From Otis tarda (lineage: Eukaryota; Chordata; Aves; Otidiformes; Otididae): a DNA stretch of 64,000 nt. Below, one piece after another: positions 51,501 through 63,890 of the stretch. The notes beneath the pieces were generated by a model. That model was not told where the DNA came from. It searched no databases and was given only the letters and a program-made list of their open reading frames with translations. A program made the position numbers and the translations under genes. The stretch is taken from positions 212,053,553 to 212,117,552 of the forward strand of contig CM048552.1 of the NCBI GenBank assembly GCA_026413225.1, in the 5' to 3' direction. The first letter of the stretch is position 1. Every line of letters begins with the position of its first letter.

Positions 51501-53475
51501 ACTGGACATGATGGTCATCAACGCAAGTGAGCTAATTAGTGAAATCAAGATTGGAGGCAGCCTGAGCTGCAGTGATCACAGACTAGTGGAGTTTGCAGCC
51601 CAGAGAGATATGGGTCAGGCAAATAGTTAAGAGAGGACCCTGTATTCTAGGAAAGCAAACTTCCAGATGTTCAAGGAATTCGTCAATAGGATCCCCTAGG
51701 AAACTGCCCTCAGAGATAAGGGAGCAGAACAGAGCTGGCAGATCTTTAAGGACACTTTCCATAGAGTGCAAGAGCTCTCAATCCCCAGGTTTAAGAAATC
51801 AGGCAAGGAAGGCAACAGACCAGCATGGCTGAGTCAAGACCTGCTGGTCAAACTAAAGGGGGATGAAGGGACTGAGAGCAGCCCTGCCAAGAAGGACTTG
51901 GCTGTGGTACTGGAAATGTGCATTTGCAGCCCAGAAAGTCAACCATATCCTGAGCTGCATCAAAAGAAGCATGGCCAATAGGTTGAGGGAGGTGATTCTC
52001 CCCCTCTACTCTGGTGAGACCCCACCTGCAGCACTGCGTCCAGCTCTGGAGCCCCCAGCATCAGAAGGGCATGGACCTGTTGGAGTGAGTCCAGAGGAGG
52101 CCACAAAGATTATCAGAAGGCTGGAGCAGCTCTGCTGTGAAGAAAGGCTGAGAGAGTTGGGGCTGTTCAGCCTGGAGAAGAGGAGGCTCTGGGGAGGCCT
52201 TATAGCGGCCTTCCAGTGCCTAAAGGGGGCTACAGGAAAGATGGAGAAGGACTTTGACAAGAGCGTGTAGGACAAGGGGTAACATCTTTAAGCTGAAAGA
52301 GGATAGATTTAGATTGAATATAATGAATAGATTCTTTACTGTGAGGGAGGTAAGGCAGCGGAACAGATTGCCCAGAGAAGCTGTGGATGCCTCATCCCTG
52401 TCAGTGTTCAAGGCCAGGTTGGATGGGGCTTTGAGTGACCTGGTCTGGTGGAAGGTGTCTCTGCCCAGGGCAGGGACCGGATGATGTTTAAGGTCACTTC
52501 CAACCCAAACCGTTCTATGATTCTATGAACTAAAAGAGTAGATTCACTTGAAAAAACAGTATCTGGCACAAGTAGAGCTAGAAATTGAGACTTTCTAGTG
52601 TTTACTGACTTGTGGTGTTACCAATCACTGTTTCAGTTTACTTGTGTATATGGATTATCAGTGTAGAACTGTGATGTGTCACTATTACTTGAACCTATTC
52701 ATCCATTATGCTAAAATAAAAAAGTTAAAACCTCTGTGAAGACACAAGTATTTCATTCCATGAATTGAAATTGCCTCAATTCTTGTGAATTGCTGTTTTG
52801 TATTTTTGCAGTGTCAGGCAGAAAATAGGTGGCTAGAACTTATATATACGCACATGCTGACACAGCTGACAGTTTGGTGTCTATCTCTCCTTGTCATTTA
52901 CCCAGAGGAGCTGGGCCACTTGTCTGGAAAATCCTTTAGTAAAAGGATCATTGTTTTGTTTGACTGATTTCACAGCACTTCACACAACAAACTTCCCAGT
53001 CCTGGGAACCAGATCCAGGCTCTGTCAACTCAAGGCGCGTAGCATGGCTTGGAGAGGGGAAATCCCACTTGAATCTTTGGATTTTCTTGTTTTGCATTCC
53101 CTGGGCACTGAAGCCTCTTCCCACAGCCCCTGACACCTCACACAAAGGTGGAGAAGCAGAGAGAAGCCATGGTCCAGAGCAAGAGCTGAGGATGGTCTAC
53201 CTCTGCCCATCAGCCTGCTCCCACCACTGCTGCAATGCAGAATGTGGGTGTCCACATGTGTCTCCCTCATGTGATAGGGAGCTAAGCCTCCTCATTCACA
53301 TCAAAATTGTGTCCTCTATGGCCAGCATATCAAGTAGTAATAATTAGTTATCTTTCTTTTACCCTATCTTCCTTTAATCCATGTTGAAACGTCCTTATTG
53401 CGATTAATTTATAGCAATCATGCAGTTAAAAGAGGTCTTGCTGTAATAATTTCCTTGTGTTGTTTTACCATTAAG
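48537..53475 (+). other. TENM4: Intron within the NHL-coding region
   Basis: This 4.9-kb intron contains the longest CR1 copy (about 50780-52529) and otherwise unique sequence with a few A tracts. No additional exon was seen; the flanking exons join in frame on a codon boundary. Confidence 0.8.
50780..52529 (+). mobile_element. CR1 LINE with endonuclease region, RT core deleted
   Basis: Longest CR1 here. The open frame at 50801-51463 is the AP-type endonuclease region: NARSMGNKQKELEA, ITETWWDE, GGGVALYIKKW and VVGVYYRP. The usual GDFN motif reads GGFS, so catalytic Asp and Asn are replaced. The frame shifts near 51410, but SCSDHRLVEF (the SDH motif) follows at about 51565. Near 51862 the sequence jumps to the ORF2 C-terminal part (ESSPAKKDLAVVLE), so the reverse-transcriptase core is missing. 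The tail is gttctatgattctatg. The 5' limit is uncertain. Confidence 0.9.
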
Positions 53476-54353
53476 GTTCGTCTAGAATGGCCCACGGATC
53501 TGGCAGTCAATCCGATGGATAATTCGCTCTACGTCCTCGACAACAACGTTGTGTTACAGATATCTGAGAACCACCAAGTGCGCATCGTGGCAGGGAGGCC
53601 CATGCATTGCCAGGTGCCGGGCATGGATCACTTTCTCCTTAGCAAGGTGGCAATCCATGCCACGCTGGAGTCTGCTACCGCCCTGGCCGTCTCACATAAC
53701 GGGGTCCTGTATATTGCTGAGACCGATGAGAAAAAGATCAACCGCATCAGGCAGGTCACCACCAATGGAGAGATTTCTCTTGTTGCTGGTGCACCAAGCA
53801 GCTGTGACTGCAAGAACGATGCCAACTGTGACTGCTTCTCAGGGGACGATGGCTATGCCAAGGATGCCAAACTCAACGCGCCATCCTCCCTTGCGGTGTG
53901 TGCAAATGGGGAGCTGTATGTCGCTGATCTTGGAAACATCCGAATCCGCTTTATTCGGAAAAACAGACCATTCCTCAACACGCAAAATATGTATGAGTTG
54001 TCCTCACCCATAGACCAGGAACTCTATTTGTTTGACACCAGTGGTAAGCACCTTTATACTCAGAGCCTTACCACTGGAGATTACCTTTACAATTTTACTT
54101 ATTCTGGAGATGGAGATATAACACTGATCACTGACAATAATGGCAACTTGGTCAATATCCGAAGAGATTCCACAGGGATGCCCCTCTGGCTGGTGGTGCC
54201 TGATGGCCAAGTCTACTGGGTGACAATTGGTACCAACAGCGCGCTCAAGAGTGTAACAACACAGGGGCACGAAGTGGCCATGATGACGTACCACGGCAAC
54301 TCCGGCCTCCTTGCCACTAAAAGCAATGAAAATGGTTGGACAACGTTTTATGA
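53476..54353 (+). CDS. TENM4: TENM4 large exon: NHL blades 4-6 and start of YD shell
   Basis: This 878-nt exon starts after ccattaag (an AAG acceptor) with [13 protein letters not shown] and ends TATGA before donor gtaagt: 292 codons plus two bases. It holds three more NHL repeats ([45 protein letters not shown]), completing six blades with those upstream. The cysteine cluster [11 protein letters not shown] sits between blades. From about codon 170 of the exon, [18 protein letters not shown] and [22 protein letters not shown] are the first YD/RHS-type repeats of the barrel; [12 protein letters not shown] is TENM4-like. A sequon (NFT) is present. The following exon, expected to complete YEYD, is not in the remaining 9.6 kb. 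Confidence 0.96.
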
Positions 54354-56572
54354 GTAAGTATATTGTGCTGCTGACTTCATTCTGTGTTCTCTGAACCAAG
54401 CAGGGTTGAGAGAATTTAATTCCCTGGACAGAACTATTGTCCAAATAAAATGATTGAAACGGAGAATATCAGATAACACACAAACACTTCGTACTAGACG
54501 TGAATGCATTAGCATTTGAATAAGCTCCCTCTACCAAGTCAAGAGTCAGACAGAGTTTCTGCTGAGTTTTTCTAAATCACCTAAGTAATCTGGACACCTG
54601 GTTCTCCTTAACTGTAGTCGGGACTGAGGATTTAGGCTGCGTGTGAGAGAATTTTGCTTGGCTTTGAAAGCCTTGGAAGTGTGAAAGTGCCATCAGATCC
54701 TCTTTTTCGCAGCTTCTCACCTACTTCCTATGCTGCAGTGTCTTTTTTGAGCTTGCCTGAAATGACTGATGTAGAATGAGAAGTGGCAATTACTAATGAC
54801 AGCTTGCTCAGAAAACGATTCTGTAATTAATGGACTGCTTGGTTTCTATTGTTGTAATTGGCCTCGCTAAGCTTTAAAAAAGGTCTCAGAACTGTTCAAG
54901 ACCATCCCTGCCCCAAATAATTTTTTGAGCGGAGACAAGACAGAATGTATTGAAAAACCCAGAGATGGCAGTGGCTTGGAGATTTGTATTTTTGTATTAC
55001 TGTTAGCAATTCCCTGCTTATAAATACCATGAAGAGAACACACTTCTGATACCAAACGGGACAAAGATAGATAGCTGAAGGAAGGACACCTAGAAGGATG
55101 GTCTGCAAATTCATCCTGCTGTTGAGAACCCTTTCCTCTCCTTCTTTTGTTTCATTTTTATTTTCAAGTCTAGCCTCTTTGAAATGCTCCTTTTAGTGCA
55201 TAATTTCCCATATGGTTTGAATGGTTACACGGAAGCGTTCAGCCACCATAATAACAGACCCGTTGTAAGAGTCCGATTTGGCTAGAATAGACGGTTCCTG
55301 AGATTACAAAGAAAAAAACTGTAAGAAAAAAAAAAGAGTCTCAGGGAAGGAAAGCTAGCTAAACCCACGTATTCATGTGTTAGACATACAGCTGCTTTGC
55401 TTCTTTCTTTAAAATGTTCCAGGCCCAGTTTCAAATTTCTTTGCTTCGTACTCACTCTTACCGCCTCAAAAAGAACTGATGGAAACTCTGTGATGAATCT
55501 TTTGAAAGGTTCTTTGCATGCCGTCAATGTTCTGCTTGCAATTACTACAGCAATATTCCTCAGTGAATCACAGTTAATACCCTTCCATCTCTTACATGGA
55601 ATTTGCTTGAGGGAGGCTTTAGGGAGGAAAGATAGGGTGTTTTTCTCTATGGGACTGGAAGCCGGCTATGTTGTTGGGACCATTGTGCTAAATCAAGGAG
55701 GTATTTTCTGTTTGCAAAGAACCCAGTAGTTCCTGTGCTTGAAAACAGATGTAGCCATGGACGGTGAAGCAAACTAAACGTTACAGCTAATAATGGTCAG
55801 ATTTATTCTTCAAACATATTCTTTTATTTTAAAGCGTGCCCGAAAATATAAAGGAGATAAAATGAGACAGAAGCTAAAATCCAACTTACTCGGTGGATGT
55901 ATTTATAACAGTGATCCATTATTTCTTGCTATCCAACAAAATAGAGCATTTGTGAAAGTCATCATTCTGGCCCTTTTATGCACTTCAGAAGAGTCATAAG
56001 AAAGCTTTTTAGAGCTAAATGGAAGACAGTATTCTCCGGTGGTTAGACTATGGAAATCTTGACTAGAGCAAGTCAGCACTATATGATAGCGCAGCATCGC
56101 TGAAAATAGAATTGGGAATGTGTCTTCAGAGATATCTCATCCAAACTTGTGATCAGCTATCTCTATTTAACTGTTCCTGACAGATTCTGATGCAACTTTA
56201 TACAACTGGAGGGTAAAAGTCTATATCTGAATTAGTTACCTCAGCCTCTCTTTATAGGCAACGGAGAGAAACGGGCATTTTGAAGGTGAGTTTCTTATGA
56301 GTTACGTCAGGTATCTGCTTTAGGATAAGATGAGATGAGTTGTATTCTGGAAATGTCTTTGCAAAGGTAGTCCAGAATGATTCGCTCAGATACAGATGTT
56401 TACATTTCAGATGTCCACAATTTGGTCAAATGGATCCTGTCAAAGTCATCTAAGTATTCATAAATATTGCTAGTGATAACAATTTATATACCTATCTTAT
56501 TGTTATTGTTAGAAAGCTTTTTTATAGGCTCAGTCTAAATCTTCCTTGCTTGAATTGGAGACGGTCACTCTT

Positions 56573-56740
56573 CATCCTATCTTATCCTAGCCTAGCCTAG
56601 CCAGCCTATCTGGTCCAGTCCAGTCCAGTCCAGTCCTATCCTATCCTATCCTATCCTATCCTATCCTATCCTATCCTATCCTATCCTATCCTATCCTATC
56701 CTATCCTATCCTATCCTATCCTATCCTAACCTAACCTGCC
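56573..56740. repeat. Pentanucleotide microsatellite, mainly CTATC
   Basis: Eighteen perfect CTATC units (56636-56725) are preceded by CCTAG x3 and CCAGT x4 variants and followed by two CCTAA units. Such a long perfect core is likely to vary in length between individuals. Confidence 0.97.
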
Positions 56741-57383
56741 CAAGGGACTTGGAAAGTAGATTGGTCTGCTCTCTTTCTCATCTGTTAAAGGTACATAACA
56801 AATGGCTCAAGAGCTTGCTCTGTGATAGATCTCAAAAGATAATCCTCAATAAGGAATGACCCAACAGGGTTGTTTTGGGAGAACTGGCAGGGATTGATTC
56901 TACACAGGTTTTGCATGCATAATCTGGGAAAAGATATAAAACCAGAACTGATAAAATGAGATCAGCAAATAAAGGTGAGATACTTAGATTACTTGATAAA
57001 GTAGGTTTTGTTTAAACGAAATACGTCCTTACACAGTCTAATGCCAGGGTACACATGAAATAGGTCAAATCTAAAGACTGAGGCTGAGCAACGTCTCATA
57101 GGTTGTAGTGAGCAAAGGATCAAGTCATCCAGTGTGATCTCTCCGCGTAATCCCATGGCAAATCTGTCTAACTTGTTGCTTGGATGGACAAACAAAATGA
57201 AGATGTTTACTCATTCCACTCTGCTTGTAGCAGGTAGTAGGAAGCTGATTTTGTCCCTCTACAGCAGTGATGAGACTAATACTCTCAGTTCTGATATTTG
57301 CAGTTTGTGAAGGACAGCAAAAGTTGAAGGCTGTGCAGAAAAACACTACAAAAGTGCATTCATAGGGAGAAAGCACTTTATGC

Positions 57384-58007
57384 TGTCCTGGTTTTGGCAG
57401 GGAGTTAGTTTTCCTCTCAGTAGCTGGAGTGGTTTGGATTTTGTGTGTGAAGAATGTTGATAAACACCCGGATGATACGAGTTGTTGTGAATGAGACCAA
57501 GGACACCGTCCTGCTTTCCAAGTCTCGCTAATGTGCAGATGCAGGAAGCTGGGAGAAAGACAGACAGAATAATTGACCCAAACTGGCCAAAGAGAGTATT
57601 CCATGCCATAAACGTAATGCTCAGTGTGTAAGTGGGGGCAGGCAAGGGTGGGTATCTGCTTTCCTGGCATCCATCTTTGCTCCTCATTTTGCTGGCATCG
57701 TTCCCTCTACCTTGCTGGCTCCCTTTTGCTCCTTTGCTTGCTGCTCAGTTTTGTTTCCGTGATCGCTGCTCAGGACGGGCTGTATCGGTCATTGGGACAT
57801 CGGGTGGTGAGAAAACATATATTGTTCACTTTGTATATTTTAATATCCTTATATTCTGTTATTATTGTAGTTTTCCCTTGTTATTTTAGTAAATTGTCTT
57901 CATCTCAACCCACGAGTTCTCCCTCCTTCCCAATTCTCTCCCCCATCCCGCTGGAGAGTGGGAGGAGGAGCGAGAAACTGTGTGGTAATTCGGGCTAAAC
58001 CATCACA
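57384..58007 (+). mobile_element. Solo LTR of the same family, plus orientation
   Basis: From tgtcctggttttggcaggg to ctaaaccatcaca, about 624 nt. Shared landmarks with the LTR at 17397: the 5' TGTCCTGGTT, the AACTGGCCAAA phrase, and near the 3' end TCTCAACCCACGAG followed by a GAGTGGGAGGAGGAGCGAG-like block. No retroviral coding sequence adjoins it. I see no clear target duplication (tatgc left, agaac right), so an end may have been altered. Confidence 0.85.
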
Positions 58008-58636
58008 AGAACTAAGATGACTTGATCTATTTATCTTAACATGAAGAAGACTGGGAAGTGTCTAGATCACAGCGTGTAAGCGCAAAACTATCACCTACAG
58101 AGGAATTCAGTCTAGCAGAGAAAGGCTTGAGAAGGGTAAAGGGCTGGAAAGCAAAGCTAGCGACATTCAAGTTGACAGGAAGCTGTGATTTTATAAGGCT
58201 GAGATTACCTAACTGGTAGAGCAACCAGCCATGAGAAGCAGTATATCTCTGTTTCTTGGTATCTTAGATCATGACTCTGGATGCTTTTCTTAAGATATAT
58301 TTTCACCAGACAGAAGATTTGCATGAGCCAAACACAAACTGCAGGGATGAGTGCAGGCATGTCAGGATGAAATCTAAATTCCTTGGTATCCAAGAAGTCA
58401 AAGAAGATGGTGTAAACCAAATCAACATTCAATACCATCAGGTTATTGGTTTCTGTATCAGGAAATTTACATTGGGGAAGTTTAAGTGATTTAGAGAAAT
58501 CATGAAAGAAAAGTGATGTTGCAAGAGTGACAACACTACATGTGTATCTGTCCAGCATCTCTGGTTCTCCTTCAGTTGTGGCTCTTACCAGGGCATTTCT
58601 CAGCCTTTTTCATAAGGCTGCAAAGAGCTGTGGCAC

Positions 58637-58822
58637 ATTTATTTACTGAAAGAGTGATCAGGCACTGGAACAGGCTGCGCAAGGAAGTGGTGGAGTGTGT
58701 TCAAAGAACGTGTAGACGCGGCACTCCAGGACATGGTTTAGTGGGCATGGTGGTCTTAGGTTGATGGTTGGACTTGATGATCTTGGAGGTCTTTTCCAAC
58801 CTTAAAGATTCTATGATTCTAT
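58637..58822 (+). mobile_element. CR1 LINE relic, 3' end
   Basis: Plus-oriented 3' end: gatcaggcactggaacaggc, then ttcaaagaacgtgtagac, gacttgatgatcttggagg and the tail gattctatgattctatg. About 25 nt of the usual ORF2 end seems deleted after gtggtggag. It is of the same kind as the copy at 29918. Confidence 0.85.
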
Positions 58823-61800
58823 GTGGACACATTGGTGTGACTTTGCAGAGGAGAGAAGGAGGCAGGATACGTTGATGCATCACTAGAGGTCTGTCTCCAG
58901 GGCACACCAGGTAATCCAGTGTCCTCCAAGGATTCGGACTGGGCTGGCACATTGGCTCTTCAGTTCTCTAGGGGAAGGAGACAGGTGCTGTCTTCAGGTG
59001 GTGACAGACTTGCTCACAGCACTTACAGCTCTTACTTTCACACATCCTACACGAAAGCCTGCTGTAACAATCCTGCTTTATTGGATTTAGAGCTGAGGGA
59101 GGTTCAGTATATAATGGTGTGTAGTTTCCCTTTCTTTTGAGAGTGAAACTCAGCTCCCTGCAGTAATTAGCCTGTCCCCAAAGGCCTATCTAGGACTTCT
59201 TTGATGGTTTTAGCATTATATAGACCTTCTCTGCCTCTGCAGAGGGCTTGACATTCGCTGTCAATTAATGCAATGCAGCTCAGCTTGTCCAGTAACTGGA
59301 TTAAAGCCGTGCTCTCCCATTGAACCTGTGACAGTGATAATCAGCAGCAAAGGAAGCTGCTCTGGAAACTCTGCCAGAGGAAGGGCTTCTTGTTTTTCAG
59401 CTCCTCAAGTCAAAGACAAAGGATGCTGTATGACTACTTGCTTCTCTGTTGCTGCTGCTTTTTCACTTGACCTGAAAAAAAATTGCTACCAGCCTTTACA
59501 AAGTTTCTCAGCAGAACTCTGAGACAAAGTCAAACGTTCTACGCATTGTTTAGCCCAGATGAGGCTCTTTTGCTTAGGTCCTTTGTGTGCCCAATCAGTT
59601 TCAAAGGTCACCTCCTCCCATACACGATGAAATACTTACACATCACTGCAGCCAAGCCCAGAAACTGAAAATCTTTTCATGGACTGCCCAAGAATTGGCT
59701 CACAGGTGCCTGGAGGGCGAAGGGTATCGTGGAGCCAGATCTCCAGATGGGCAGTAAGGGGGGCTTTGTCCCATAACGTAGGATGTTAGTTTACAGAGAA
59801 CCAAACTCTGCCAAATCTCACATGCTGTAACGGGTGGAAGGTAGGAGCCAGCTGGACTGAGCATGCAGGAGGACCTTGGATGGCTTCCCAAAGACCCCCA
59901 GGACTCAACAGAGGTCCTACTCCAGCACCAGCAGTGTTTGATGCCCTGGACAATTCCCAGATCTGGGCAACTGGGGTACCAGTTGCTGACTGGGCGTCAT
60001 GGTCAGCATCTACCCCACAGTAAGGGAAGTAGACTCAGTTTGCCTTGTAGTTGGCATAAAGGCTTTGCCATTTTTTCTCTCTTAGCCAAAACCAGAGATA
60101 AATAACACTTAGTACGCTTGGAGGAGCAGCCACCTCTTGACTCAGAGAAAAGCTAGCTTCCTGCATTAATAACATCCCTTTATCACCTGATGATATCTCA
60201 GGTCATACACTGAGTTTTATGGGATTTGGTGATGTCCTTGGTTTAGAGTAGTTCAAGCGAGGGTCTCTTTCTATTCCTGCAGCAAACTGGAGTATGAGAA
60301 ACGTCTTTGACTTTTGCTCTCCCTCCTCTTTTAGCAAGATTTCTTTGCTCCACAATTTCTTTACAATAAAATAATTAGATTCTCATCATTGTTCCTCTGA
60401 GGAAGTTACAGTGAAATTCTGGTAAGTGCCTTGATAAAACAGTATTTCTCCAGTACTCTCACCAAGTCGTGAGGTCGTGTTTTGAGCGAGGTCATGTTTT
60501 GAGCCATTGGCCTGGTCTGAAATGAGTGCTTGGTGTCAGAGTTTAGTTGAGAACCAGGGGAATTATGAGTATCATAAAAGCTAGAAAGAGAGAGAGATCT
60601 TCCTCTTCTCATTTGGGCTGTCAGAAAATTCTGCAGACAGTGACTGCAACCTGGTCTTGTGTCATCGGGGAGAGCGCTTGCCTTCATACATATTTGAGTA
60701 GTATTGGTTTGCCTGCTATAGATTTATTTTTAATGTTGTGTTTAATGTTGTTTGGAAAATTGTGAAGAGGCGAGCTTGTTCAGAGGTGGCGGGTGCATGG
60801 CCGTATAATCACACACAAAATACAGTTTGCAAAGCCCGTTAGGAGACTTTGGCACTAAATACGATATTATTATGGGGAATTTTTTTCCAATCTATTTGAC
60901 TTGTAGTTTTAAAAGGCTGATGAAATGTGAAAAAGCTAAAATGAGGAAAGCCAGAGACTGGGGCAAGGAATTGATTTCTGAATAGATGGTACTTAGGATG
61001 CTCTCTTTAATTCCCAAGGCCCAGGTCTCTACACAATGGTAATGTGATAAATGAAAGCTCTGAATGTTTACAAGCTAACAATTAGGCCTCATAAGCACCA
61101 AATACCATTTTAATTCTGTGCATTGAACCTTAGCTAAATACGTTTCCAATTGGGAATGGATGGCAACGGCTTCCTTCGCTGGCCTAATAATTGTCGCTGT
61201 AATTGTGCGCGCTGAGTCTTTGCGGCGGGTTTGAATGGGAGGCGGCAGCTGTGTTAGCAGGTGATGAATTCATTGCTCGGAGTGGCTCCTGTGTTTCAGT
61301 ATTTCCTTCATTCTGGTGATTTCAGAGCGTTTGGAGAACACGAGAGTCCTAGGCTGCGATGAAAATTGGCCCAGCCTTAAATCCTGAGACTGGAAACAGG
61401 CCTAGGCAGCTTACCTGGAAAATGAGGTGATTAGGAGAGATTTATGTTACTGGAAATGCCAGGGCACACCTGCAGCTACAGAAGAGCCAGTTGGTTGGCC
61501 TTTGTCTCCAAGCTGAGGATGTGCCCTACAAGTGCCTTTATAGGGCTGAAAGCAGAGGTAGAAGGAACCAACTCGTTTAACACATTTAATTTTTTTTAAG
61601 CACATTATCTGTTTGGAATGTTGAAGCCTTCAAGCTAATGCATCCTGAGAGACTGTGGGTATGTGATAGATGATATTCGGTATGTGCTGTGTGATCTAAT
61701 GCTAGGGAAAACGGGAGAATGCTCCCGTCCTGAGTGAAACAGAAAAGAGAAAAGGAACTGCTTGCCAAGAGGAAAGTGCTCTGTGTGTCCGTGCTAACCA

Positions 61801-62380
61801 GCTTCCAGCACCTCCTTTTGCATTGCCACTGCAGTGCGAAAAGGAGTTTTTGTCTGGATGTGTTTTACACATCATCTGCCACCAATTAAAAATAATAATA
61901 AAAATGGGAACCGTCTAATTGTGCTACCTTCTCACATTTCTCCTGTTATAAGGCATGACCTCCCTGCAGCTGCAAATAGTGAGCTGTCACCCCCAAAGTC
62001 AGTGCTTGGAAGGTCCCCACCTCGCTCCCCACCTTGCAGACACGCAAATGCAGAAAACACAGATGGTCCAGGTTGCTTCTGACGGATGCTAACGGGGTGA
62101 CTAAGGAGGTGCCAAAAGTCTAATGTAGACGTGCAGACATCTTAAACCAATTCCAGCACACCGTTCCAGGCTGTTCTGACCTAAAATGAGCCTTGTTTCT
62201 CAGGTCCCAAAGTCCCAGATGGAAGTCCTTGCCCTTGCTGAAGTTGTCCGCTGTAGCGTGAGTTTTGTACAGCTGTAAAAATGTAACCATGTAAATGATG
62301 TCTATTGTACTTAGTCATTGTGACTTAAAAAGAAAAACGCATGCACAGAGGTCTAGGCACCATCAGAGTCTTTCCTGCTC

Positions 62381-62399
62381 TTTTTTTTTTTTTTTTTTT
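62381..62399. repeat. T19 homopolymer
   Basis: Nineteen T in a row; no recognisable retroposed gene on the minus strand beside it. Confidence 0.9.
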
Positions 62400-63890
62400 G
62401 CGATTTTAACCCATTGTGCACAGGCAGAGATTATGGATGTATTTGTCCCTTTGCATCTTTGCAATTATTACGGATTTGCCCAGCAGAGAGGTGGAGGATT
62501 GTAAGGATGCTGGCAGCTGGATGTCCAGGAATAGAATTTAAGGAGCTGGGTGTCTGAAGCTGCTTGGGGCTGTTAAACTGAGTATCCACAGGTTTTTGAG
62601 GCTTTATTTATTATAAGTAGGACTTGCGTGGAGTATAGGTTTTGTGCTGACTCTCAGCATCATGCTAAGTGTCGTTCAATTAGGATAAACCATATGACTC
62701 GCAGGAGGTTGCCTCAGCACTTACATGACATAGCAGCCACATCCCTCACATGAACAAGCTCTCTGCCCCTATCCTGGCTTCTGCTCTCCTTCTTCCCCTC
62801 ATCTGCAGACCTGCTTCCCTTCACGCTCACACCTGTGTTACGCCAAACTCATCCCCTTGACTTCAGAGCAGTACATCTAGATTTGTGCCATGATTTTTAG
62901 GAGGCTTAACTTCAGGAGCAGCTCATTTTGTGAAATTTAAGTAGAGCAATATAAATAAATCCCTTACAGTTGCTAATACCACTGAGCCAGAGGCACCAAA
63001 TTCAGATCTATCGTCCTTTAAATTTGGAGCATTTGAGTTCTGAATCTACCCTTGCGGTTCAGACTGGTTTTTATGCAGTAGTATTGATGCCGTGGTAGAA
63101 AGAATTCGAGGTGTGAGCAATAACAATGTTTTCTCCGCTCAAGATAGAAACTAAATCATGTCCCTTGTGTCCTGTCTCAGCAGATGGGGTAAAGATATTC
63201 CCTGTGATGTTTTCAGTTTAAGGCTCACATACTGTTTTAGGAGGAGACGTGCAGATGACTGCACAATCAAAACACACGCCTCCGTGCAAACAGGGCAGCC
63301 GCTAACACGGGGCAAAGCGTTCGGTACGGAGCGCGCTTTGGTTCTGGCTCTTGCAAGGAGATTCAGTTCAGATCCAAGCTGTGCGCTGCTAGCTGCTTGG
63401 AAAAACTTTACCTGGTCTCTGCCAAACTCCTGCAACACACTCCCAAATTCATCCCTTTCTTTTATTCTTCTTTTCACAAGTGGCTGGTTGATCGCCAAGA
63501 TCTTGAAGGGAAAGGGCAAGGCTGCACCATCCCCCATGCGCGGGTAATCCCATGACTGATGGAGGGCCAAATGCTTTCTTCTACCTTCCTACTTCCCTCT
63601 CTGCCCAGTGGGCAAGAAAAGCCCCACGTGATGATGTCTGCAAACCTAAGGGCTGGAGAGACTTGTGATGAACTCAGTTTACACTAAATATTAATCTTGG
63701 GAGAAACCTTTTCAACCAGCCCTTCCTCATGCTAAGTCACTGCCAGCATATTGTCAAAAGCAAAGTACCGGCACTGTGTACAAATCTAGGGAAAAAAAGA
63801 ATAGCAGAGGAGACAAATTTATTTTTTCTGTATAGTGTAGATTCAGTCTAATGACTGTTTCTAGGTCTCTCATGGGCTGCAGTTCAAGAT

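Noticed and set aside
57125-57670. A 181-codon open frame on the minus strand.
   Set aside because: More than half of it runs antisense through the solo LTR at 57384-58007; no domain seen.
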